Assembly: GCF_003335215.1 (NCBI RefSeq)
Contig: NZ_QPGB01000001.1
Coordinates: 496,001 to 560,000, forward strand
Direction of reading: 5' to 3'
From: Parvibium lacunae
GTDB taxonomy: Bacteria; Pseudomonadota; Gammaproteobacteria; Burkholderiales; Burkholderiaceae_D
DNA length: 64,000 nt
Shown: positions 54,683 to 61,802 of the stretch, piece after piece
How positions within the stretch are numbered: the stretch's first letter is position 1
Layout of the letters: the number at the start of each line of letters is the position of its first letter
Made by a program: the position numbers and the translations under genes
The notes under the pieces: generated by a model
Seen by the model: the letters and a program-made list of their open reading frames with translations, nothing else
Told to the model about the DNA's origin: nothing
Databases searched by the model: none

Positions 54683-56287
54683 ATGACAGATGATTCTTTT
54701 GATCCTACGCTGCCTGAGTCGGGTATTTTAGTGAAAACCAGCATGCCAGAACCCCCAGCAGGCCAGGGTGGGGCGAGTCCGACAACCCAGACGCCGCTGC
54801 CGTCACCCTCTGAGTGGTCATTTGGTTTGATCGAGCGTTATTACGATGAAATTGCGCGTGTCGCTGCTGCTTACAAACTCGATACCTATCGCAATCAATT
54901 GGAAATAATTACCGCTGAGCAGATGATGGATGCTTATGCGGCCGTTGGCATGCCGATTTATTACCATCACTGGTCATTCGGCAAACAATTTATCGCTACT
55001 GAGCAAGCCTATCGCCGTGGCCAAATGGGCCTCGCCTATGAGATTGTGATTAACTCAGACCCGTGTATTTCTTATTTGATGGAAGAAAATACACTGCCTA
55101 TGCAAGCCTTGGTGATTGCCCATGCGGCGTTTGGACATAACTCTTTCTTCAAAGGCAATTATTTATTTCAGACCTGGACTGATGCGGGTTCAATCATTGA
55201 CTATCTGGCCTATGCGAGAACGTATATTAAGGAATGTGAAGAGCGGTATAGCTTGGATGCGGTAGAAGAAATTTTAGATGCATGCCATGCCTTGATGAAT
55301 TATGGGGTGGATCGCTACAAGCGCCCCAAACGGCTCTCGCTGGCCCAAGAACAAGCCCGCCAGAAAGAGCGGGAAGCCTACCAACAATCACAAGTGAATG
55401 ATCTATGGCGCACCTTACCGCCCGTGACAGAAAAAGTGCCAACCGAAACTGCCGTGCTTTTCCCGCCAGAGCCTCAAGAAAACATCCTGTATTTCATTGA
55501 GAAGCACGCCCCGTTGCTTGAGCCGTGGGAACGCGAAATTGTGCGGATTGTTCGCAAAATTAGCCAATATTTTTACCCGCAGCGCCAGACTCAGGTGATG
55601 AACGAAGGGTGGGCCACCTTTTGGCACTACACCCTATTACAGACATTGTATGCAGAAGGAAAATTAAGCGATGGGTTTATGCTGGAAGTGCTCCACTCCC
55701 ATACGAGCGTGATTTATCAGCCGCCAGTAAAAGCCAAATGGTATCGTGGCATCAACCCCTACGCCTTGGGGTTTGCGATGTTTCAAGATATTCGGCGTAT
55801 TTGCGAACAGCCGACAGCGGAAGATCGACAGTGGTTTCCTGATATCGCCGGCAAAGACTGGTTAACCACACTTGATTATGCGATGCGTAACTTTAAGGAT
55901 GAAAGCTTTATTGCGCAGTATCTTTCCCCTAAACTGATGCGTGATTTACGGCTTTTCTCGGTGCTGGATCATGAGGAAAATGAGCGTTTATATATCTCAG
56001 CGATTCATGACGAAGCAGGCTATCGGGATTTGCGTGAAACGCTCGCTGCTCAATACAATATTGGAAATCGTGAGCCAAATATTCAGGTCTATAACGTGAA
56101 TTTGCGTGGCGACCGGACCTTGACGTTGCGGCACTACAAACATCGCAATCGGCCCTTGAATAATCATACGGCTGACGTCTTGAAGCAAGTCGCCCGCTTA
56201 TGGAAATTTGATGTCGAGTTGGAGAGTATTGACGACCAGGGCCGTGTTAACGCCACGTTTGCAGCGCGGGTAGAAAAACGTCATTAA
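54683..56287 (+). CDS. SpoVR family protein (YcgB)
   Basis: Homologue of Bacillus SpoVR (spore cortex) and E. coli YcgB, function unresolved. Recognisable segments are MPIYYHHWSFGKQF, VIAHAAFGHNSFFKGN, EGWATFWHYTLLQ and PYALGFAMFQDI. The many His residues in these are conserved in the family and suggest a metal site. The N-terminal 40 residues are Pro/Ser-rich and variable. The 534 residues are near the norm. GGGAGGG precedes the ATG. It completes the conserved prkA-yeaH-spoVR group, so joint action in a stress response is inferred. Confidence 0.93.
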   Translation: MTDDSFDPTLPESGILVKTSMPEPPAGQGGASPTTQTPLPSPSEWSFGLIERYYDEIARVAAAYKLDTYRNQLEIITAEQMMDAYAAVGMPIYYHHWSFGKQFIATEQAYRRGQMGLAYEIVINSDPCISYLMEENTLPMQALVIAHAAFGHNSFFKGNYLFQTWTDAGSIIDYLAYARTYIKECEERYSLDAVEEILDACHALMNYGVDRYKRPKRLSLAQEQARQKEREAYQQSQVNDLWRTLPPVTEKVPTETAVLFPPEPQENILYFIEKHAPLLEPWEREIVRIVRKISQYFYPQRQTQVMNEGWATFWHYTLLQTLYAEGKLSDGFMLEVLHSHTSVIYQPPVKAKWYRGINPYALGFAMFQDIRRICEQPTAEDRQWFPDIAGKDWLTTLDYAMRNFKDESFIAQYLSPKLMRDLRLFSVLDHEENERLYISAIHDEAGYRDLRETLAAQYNIGNREPNIQVYNVNLRGDRTLTLRHYKHRNRPLNNHTADVLKQVARLWKFDVELESIDDQGRVNATFAARVEKRH

Positions 56288-56301
56288 CCTGCATGCTGCG
56301 A

Positions 56302-57681
56302 TCAAAATAGATCAATCTCTTGATTTAGGCCAACTTCCAAGCTATGCGTCATGGTGCCATCCAAGGCGCCAATGAGGGGTTCAAAGAGTTGCATTTGATT
56401 GTCACTCAACCCGTCGCAACGCAGATGAACATCTCGCGCTAATTCAGACAAGCGCCACAATAGTTCATCAAGCGCAACTTGCGCTTCAATGCCATGTAAA
56501 GAATTTTCCATATCGGTCAGCCAATTTTGGTTGTTAGCTGCCATGTCCAAGCCTGTACTAGAAAAGGCTTTTTGCACGGTATCAAACCGACTTTTTGACT
56601 TATCGAGTATAAAGCTATACTCAGGCGTGAGGCCATGCCGGTTTTCGAGATGAGCGAGCACTGTTAGGGTATTGGCGATGCGAACAAAAAAACCATGCAA
56701 ATGGTCTGAAATACTGTGGGTCACTTGAATGGGTTGCGCATTATTGTCTGCTAGAGGCTGAATAAATGCGCTAAGGACATCGCGTGAATGTTCATAGGGA
56801 ATGACTTTGGCGGCAATGATCAATCGTGACAAACTACCTTGTGTCTTTGCCGCGACGCCAGAAATTTGCTCCGCGAAGCTAAGTATTTTTCCTAATTTAG
56901 AGATATGGGGTTCTGTGAGCCTCTGGGGATACCCCGAGCCATCAATTCGCTCATGACTTTCGCGCACGGCACGGCAAATGGGTTCAGGCAAACCGAGTAC
57001 ATTTTGCATAATTTGCGAGCCCACCAGCGGATGTACGGCAATATGCCTAAATTGAGCAGGGGCTAGCTTTTTGCCCCCATGAAATAGCGTTGGATTGACA
57101 TATAACTGGCCCAAATCGTGAAACACAGCAGCCTGGCATAGCTGCTGCATCTCATTAAAACTTAGATTCAGTTTTTTACCGATGCCAAGTGCGATCAGGG
57201 TAACAAGGGCGCTATGCAACAAGCCAAAACCGGCGCTTTGTTCTATCAGCGCCAGGGCAGAGAGTGTATGCCGATTGGGGCGTATTTGACTAATCAGGTC
57301 AATACTGGTGACCGAGCCATGACGCCAACCTATTAACGGTAATAACTCAGTACGTTCGGCTAAAATTTGCTCTGCCGCGCTGATTAGCCGATCGACGACA
57401 GCCGGCGTACCAATCTGAACTGTTTTTTCAAGCGGCTTGTGGAGCTTGTGTAACAGCAGACGCTCGCGTAATTCCGGTGTTAACCGTGAGCCTGCACTAA
57501 TTAATTTCAAGCCGCGATCGGAATAAATATCTTCTTGAGCAATCACCTCGGTATGCTGGCTAGCATCACTCAGGCGCTGGGTATAGTGGGTTTTCCCGGT
57601 TGCGAGTTCCATTTCCAAGTTCAAACCTGGGTGCATCGCAACTTGCTGTTTGGACAATAAATCGGCAAAAGAAGTACTCAC
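56302..57681 (-). CDS. HD-GYP domain protein (putative cyclic di-GMP phosphodiesterase)
   Basis: The 459-residue cytoplasmic protein has an N-terminal region with no recognised sensor and an HD-GYP domain at about residues 145-300. Metal-site residues are seen: H156, H188 and D189 (FHDLGQ), H213 and H217 (HIAVHPLVG), and H243 with the GYP motif SHERIDGSGYPQ. Canonical proteins read HDxGK and HHE; here Lys is replaced by Gln and the first His by Ser. Activity on c-di-GMP is therefore likely but not certain. The C-terminal 150 residues are helical and unassigned. It is convergent with spoVR. Confidence 0.85.
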   Translation of the reverse strand: MSTSFADLLSKQQVAMHPGLNLEMELATGKTHYTQRLSDASQHTEVIAQEDIYSDRGLKLISAGSRLTPELRERLLLHKLHKPLEKTVQIGTPAVVDRLISAAEQILAERTELLPLIGWRHGSVTSIDLISQIRPNRHTLSALALIEQSAGFGLLHSALVTLIALGIGKKLNLSFNEMQQLCQAAVFHDLGQLYVNPTLFHGGKKLAPAQFRHIAVHPLVGSQIMQNVLGLPEPICRAVRESHERIDGSGYPQRLTEPHISKLGKILSFAEQISGVAAKTQGSLSRLIIAAKVIPYEHSRDVLSAFIQPLADNNAQPIQVTHSISDHLHGFFVRIANTLTVLAHLENRHGLTPEYSFILDKSKSRFDTVQKAFSSTGLDMAANNQNWLTDMENSLHGIEAQVALDELLWRLSELARDVHLRCDGLSDNQMQLFEPLIGALDGTMTHSLEVGLNQEIDLF

Positions 57682-57957
57682 GGGGCCTCCGAGAAATGCC
57701 TAACTAACCATGTGTCTCCGGCTACCCAATTTCATCAAAAACTGCTTGTTATTAGTGGATTGTTGATGACTGCCTGGAATATTAACTACGACATAGCAAG
57801 GCCAAACTTGAGTAAATTTAAGCATTAACCATGAAATTTTTAGCCTGATCGTCTTATCTATTTAACAGTTTTTCTTACATCAAGATTAGCGAATTGGCTA
57901 TTAAGTCCCCTGTCTTGTAACCGTTATACAGGTGTAACTTTGCACAAGGAGGAAGCT
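57682..57957. other. divergent intergenic region before a small membrane protein
   Basis: A 276-base A+T-rich spacer. It holds the interrupted repeat CCTGT...ACAGG near 57910-57931 and a strong ribosome-binding site AAGGAGG (57946-57952). No clear -35/-10 pair or open frame was recognised in it. Confidence 0.35.
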
Positions 57958-58257
57958 ATGACAACTTATTCACTGTTATCTTTGTTATTAGGCTTTTTTG
58001 CATACGCATTAGCTTATTATGTGAGCGATCGGCAGGCAATGTCTGGCTGGTTGTTTAGTTCAGTGGTAGGAATATTCTGTGTATTGTTTGTCTTCCCAGG
58101 GCACTTTAAGGTTCCTGGTGTAGAAGCCTTGCATGACTGGGGCGCACCCGTAGTCAAAGGGGCATTTGCTGCATCATGGGCTGTCGGCATTGCGGTAGCC
58201 TCGTCCATCTTCCATGGTGTGGTTCAATCAAAAACACAAGAAGACTCTCTATCTTAA
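57958..58257 (+). CDS. small three-helix membrane protein, unknown function
   Basis: A 99-residue protein with three hydrophobic segments (about residues 2-22, 30-50 and 68-90), separated by a short polar loop (SDRQ) and a conserved-looking HFKVPGVEALHDWG stretch. I do not recognise the family. AAGGAGG six bases before the ATG marks it as real, and a strong intrinsic terminator follows within 50 bases, so it is a single-gene unit. It borders the alpha-E/ATP-grasp/Anbu cluster but is on its own transcript, so a link is only positional. Confidence 0.7.
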   Translation: MTTYSLLSLLLGFFAYALAYYVSDRQAMSGWLFSSVVGIFCVLFVFPGHFKVPGVEALHDWGAPVVKGAFAASWAVGIAVASSIFHGVVQSKTQEDSLS

Positions 58258-58284
58258 GTATCGAGCATCACATCCAGCACGAAC

Positions 58285-58311
58285 AAAAAACCCGGCGATG
58301 CCGGGTTTTTT
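58285..58311. terminator. bidirectional intrinsic terminator
   Basis: CCCGGC-GAT-GCCGGG (58291-58305) flanked by A6 on one side and T6 on the other. It can end transcription of both the small membrane protein gene (plus) and the alpha-E gene (minus). Confidence 0.9.
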
Positions 58312-58331
58312 GTTTATAGAGTAATAAAAAT

Positions 58332-59285
58332 TCAAGCTGCTTTTTCTAACGTCGGCGCTAAAAAATCATGACTGATGCGAGACCCCAGGTCATTGATTTT
58401 GTCTAAGAAACGAGTCAGATAGGCGTGTAGTCCTGTGTCTAAAATATCACTGATTCGCGCGTACTTGAGTTCCGCATGCAAGAAGCCAGCGCGACGCTCA
58501 GTTTCTTGTGATTGTTGGTTATGGATTAGACCAAGAATGGTAATGATTTCCTGTAAGCAGGCAACCAATGAACGGGGCATATCAGGGCGTAGTATCAGTA
58601 ATTCAGCAACCCGTTCTGGGGTAATGACGTCCCGATAGACTTTTCGGTATATTTCAAAGGCAGATACTGAGCGCAGTAGGGCGTTCCAGTGATAAAACTC
58701 GTGATGGGCATCATTTTTTCGTTTGCCTTCCTCCGCCAAATATTTAACATCCAAGATACGCGCAGTGTTATCAGCCCGTTCTAGGAACGTCCCCAGGCGG
58801 GTAAAACACCAGGCGTCATCTTTGAGCATGGTCCCAATCACTACCCCACGGGAAAGGTGCGAACGGTACTTGACCCACTCAAGAATCATGGTGGGATCAA
58901 GATAGGCTTTACGATTGTTCGCATAATCCTGTAGCTCTAGCCACATGCTGTTTTGTGTTTCCCAGACTTCGGTAGTCACCGAGCCTCTCACCGCATGGGC
59001 ATTTTCACGCGCTGCTCGCATGCAGCTATAGATACTGGCAGGGTTGGTCTTATCCCAGATCATGAACTCTAGAATGTTATCAATCGTGAGCTGACTATAG
59101 CGCGCTGCAAACGCCGTTTCGAGTTCCGACAGCTTGAGCAATGCGGCTAAGTTATGTTCGGCACTTTCAGTCGATTGCGGGAGCAGGGTGGTTTGATAGG
59201 TTACATCTAAGATACGGGCACTATTTTCCGCCCGTTCCATATAACGGGCGCCCCAGAATAAATGATCAGCAGTGCGGCTTAGCAT
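58332..59285 (-). CDS. alpha-E domain protein (DUF403)
   Basis: All-helical protein of 317 residues, found almost always beside a circularly permuted ATP-grasp protein. The family start is MLSRTADHLFWGARYMERAE; a second RADNTARILDVKYL segment repeats the motif near residue 180. Its biochemical role is not established; published genome analyses predict a part in peptide or peptide-like ligation with the ATP-grasp enzyme. A frame is open upstream to 59354, but GGAGC before 59285 and the conserved start fix the ATG. It lies 50 bases downstream of the ATP-grasp gene in the same operon. Confidence 0.9.
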   Translation of the reverse strand: MLSRTADHLFWGARYMERAENSARILDVTYQTTLLPQSTESAEHNLAALLKLSELETAFAARYSQLTIDNILEFMIWDKTNPASIYSCMRAARENAHAVRGSVTTEVWETQNSMWLELQDYANNRKAYLDPTMILEWVKYRSHLSRGVVIGTMLKDDAWCFTRLGTFLERADNTARILDVKYLAEEGKRKNDAHHEFYHWNALLRSVSAFEIYRKVYRDVITPERVAELLILRPDMPRSLVACLQEIITILGLIHNQQSQETERRAGFLHAELKYARISDILDTGLHAYLTRFLDKINDLGSRISHDFLAPTLEKAA

Positions 59286-59335
59286 GCTTGCTCCAATCGT
59301 TAATGTAGTCTGTCTAAAACGGTGCTCATGAATGA

Positions 59336-60790
59336 TTAAGCTTCTAACACCCAAGTATCTTTGGTGCCGCCGCCTTGTGAGGAGTTCACCACGAGCGAGC
59401 CTTCACGCAGCGCCACACGACATAACCCCCCTGGCACCATAGTAATTTCTTTGCCAGACAGCACGTAGGGGCGTAAATCGATATGCCGTGGCGCAATACC
59501 TTGTTCGACAAAGGTCGGGCAAGTTGACAGCGCTAGGGTGGGTTGGGCGATGTAATTGTCGGGGTGTTTGGTTAGGAGCTCGCGAAACGTCGCCAATTCC
59601 GCTTTGCTGGCGCTTGGCCCTACCAACATGCCGTATCCCCCGGCTCCATGCACTTCTTTGACCACCAATTCGGCTAGATGGGCGAGTACGTAAGCCAGAT
59701 CATCAGGCTTGCGACATTGGTAAGTTGGGACATTATTGAGCAGGGGTTTTTCGCCCAGATAAAACTCAATCATGTCGGGGACATAGGGGTAAATCGATTT
59801 GTCATCTGCAATCCCGGTTCCAATTGCATTGGCCAGGGTTACGTTCCCCGCACGGTAGGCATCTAAGAGGCCCGGCACGCCGAGTATAGAATCTCGGCGG
59901 AAATATTTGGGGTCTAGAAAATCGTCATCGATGCGGCGATAAATGACATCGACCCGCTGTGGTCCTTGGGTTGTCCGCATGTAAACCATGTCATCTTGAA
60001 CGAACATGTCCTGGCCTTCAACCAGTTCCACCCCCATTTGTTGGGCCAGAAAAGAGTGTTCGTAATAAGCGCTGTTGTACTGGCCAGGGGTGAGCACCAC
60101 AACGGTTGGGTTATCAATCCCCCGCGGTGAAACCCCGCGTAAATTTTCCAGAAGCATGTCAGGGTAGTGCGCGACAGGGGCAATTTTATTTTTACCAAAT
60201 AGCTCAGGGAAGAGGCGCATCATCATCTTGCGATTTTGCAGCATATACGACACCCCAGAGGGAACGCGCAGATTATCTTCAAGGACGTAGAACTCGCCCG
60301 CTCCTGCACGGACAATATCGACACCACTGATGTGCGAATAAATATCGCCAGCGACATCAATGTTTTGCATCTCAGGGCGATATTGAGCGTTACGTAAAAC
60401 CTGTTCTTTTGGGATGACACCTGCGCGGAGTATTTTCTGTTCGTGATAGACATCGTGAACAAAGAGATTCAGCGCCTTGACGCGCTGCCGAAGGCCCGCC
60501 TCTAATTGCCGCCACTCTGTTGTGGGAATAATTCTGGGGACGATATCGAAGGGGATCAGCCGCTCTTTACCTGCTTCGTCGCCATAAACGGCGAAGGTAA
60601 TGCCCACGCGGTGGAAAATTGAATCGGCCTCAGCCCGTTTGGCATCAAGCTTAGCTTGCCCCTGCTGCCCCAGCCACGCATGGTAGGCTTGGTAATGTTC
60701 CCGCGTGGTACCCGTCATTTCTTTTGTGGCGGCAGATTTCCCTGTTACCAAGGCGTAGGCTTGGTACATTTCGTCATAAATTGGATTCAT
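59336..60790 (-). CDS. circularly permuted ATP-grasp protein (DUF404/DUF407)
   Basis: A 484-residue ATP-grasp enzyme with circularly permuted domain order, predicted to form amide bonds between amino acids or peptides. Visible family segments are ERLIPFDIVPRIIP, DIVRAGAGEFYVLEDN, VPSGVSYMLQNR, VVVLTPGQYNSAYYEHSF and VVKEVHGAGGYGMLVGP, the last near the ATP site. The protein ends in NSSQGGGTKDTWVLEA, the conserved tail of the family. GAGG before the ATG at 60790 favours it over an upstream GTG. It is divergent from the Anbu gene and upstream of alpha-E. Confidence 0.92.
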   Translation of the reverse strand: MNPIYDEMYQAYALVTGKSAATKEMTGTTREHYQAYHAWLGQQGQAKLDAKRAEADSIFHRVGITFAVYGDEAGKERLIPFDIVPRIIPTTEWRQLEAGLRQRVKALNLFVHDVYHEQKILRAGVIPKEQVLRNAQYRPEMQNIDVAGDIYSHISGVDIVRAGAGEFYVLEDNLRVPSGVSYMLQNRKMMMRLFPELFGKNKIAPVAHYPDMLLENLRGVSPRGIDNPTVVVLTPGQYNSAYYEHSFLAQQMGVELVEGQDMFVQDDMVYMRTTQGPQRVDVIYRRIDDDFLDPKYFRRDSILGVPGLLDAYRAGNVTLANAIGTGIADDKSIYPYVPDMIEFYLGEKPLLNNVPTYQCRKPDDLAYVLAHLAELVVKEVHGAGGYGMLVGPSASKAELATFRELLTKHPDNYIAQPTLALSTCPTFVEQGIAPRHIDLRPYVLSGKEITMVPGGLCRVALREGSLVVNSSQGGGTKDTWVLEA

Positions 60791-60994
60791 AGAGGCCTCG
60801 GTCACAGCTTGTTTTTAGAGTTAGCACAATTTTCTGCTACTCGCCTTCCTTCATTTTTGCGTTGTTAGTCAGACTAGGCAAGGGCCATGGATCATCAAGC
60901 AGCATATTTACCACTAATGACTAGGTTGCTTGCTATTTTTTTCATTTTGGCAGTATTGTTAACAGGAATGACAATCATCTTCGAGGGTTTTGGC

Positions 60995-61723
60995 ATGACT
61001 TATTGCGTTGGAATGTTGTTAGATGCCGGTATGATTTTCGCCTCAGACTCCCGCACCAATGCGGGGGTTGATAACATCGCCCGTTTCTCAAAAATGAAGG
61101 TTTATCACCAAGATGGGGATCGCACCATTGTGGTGATGTCGGCGGGTAATCTCTCGGTAACGCAAAATGCGCTGAGTATTTTAGAACTGCGCGAGCGAAA
61201 CGCCTTAGTTCCTACGCTGTTTAATGCGATTTCCATGTTTGACATTGCCACCATATTAGGGGAATCACTCCGTGATGTGCGGCGCCGTGATGGGCCTGCT
61301 TTTGCAGCAGGCAATATTGATGCCAGTGCCTCATTTATTGTGGGGGGGCAAATTCAAGGGGAACGGCCACGTCTGTTTCTCGTTTATTCAGAAGGCAATT
61401 TTATTGAGGCAACAGGCGATACCCCGTATTTCCAAATTGGCGAAATCAAATATGGCAAACCGATTTTAGATCGGGTCGTTAAGAGACATACGCCGCTTGT
61501 CGATGCGGCCAAATGTACCTTGGTCTCTTTTGATTCGACGATGCGCAGTAATCTCTCAGTCGGGATGCCGATTGATCTGTTGATGTATGAAACTGATAGC
61601 TATGCCATCAAATTACAGAAACGGATCGAAGATAACGACGAATACTTCCAGATGATCCACAATACCTGGGGTGATGGACTACGTGAGGTTTTTCGCCGGT
61701 TGCCAGATCCAACCTGGGTTTGA
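60995..61723 (+). CDS. Anbu-type proteasome-like peptidase
   Basis: N-terminal-nucleophile hydrolase of the 'ancestral beta-subunit' (Anbu) family, related to HslV and the 20S proteasome. Starting at 60995 the chain reads MTYCVG, so Met removal exposes Thr as nucleophile. The other active-site positions are D18 (FASDSRTNAGVD) and K33 (FSKMKVY). The 242 residues are typical. GAGGG eight bases upstream supports this start. The frame is open back to 60887 and would add a hydrophobic segment, but that would bury the nucleophile. It is followed after 79 bases by the transglutaminase gene. Confidence 0.9.
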   Translation: MTYCVGMLLDAGMIFASDSRTNAGVDNIARFSKMKVYHQDGDRTIVVMSAGNLSVTQNALSILELRERNALVPTLFNAISMFDIATILGESLRDVRRRDGPAFAAGNIDASASFIVGGQIQGERPRLFLVYSEGNFIEATGDTPYFQIGEIKYGKPILDRVVKRHTPLVDAAKCTLVSFDSTMRSNLSVGMPIDLLMYETDSYAIKLQKRIEDNDEYFQMIHNTWGDGLREVFRRLPDPTWV

Positions 61724-61802
61724 TTAATTGAAATAGCGCCAGACCACTCAGCCGCACAATTATTTAAAATATCATTCAATATCAACCTCGCTTGGCTCAA
61801 TT

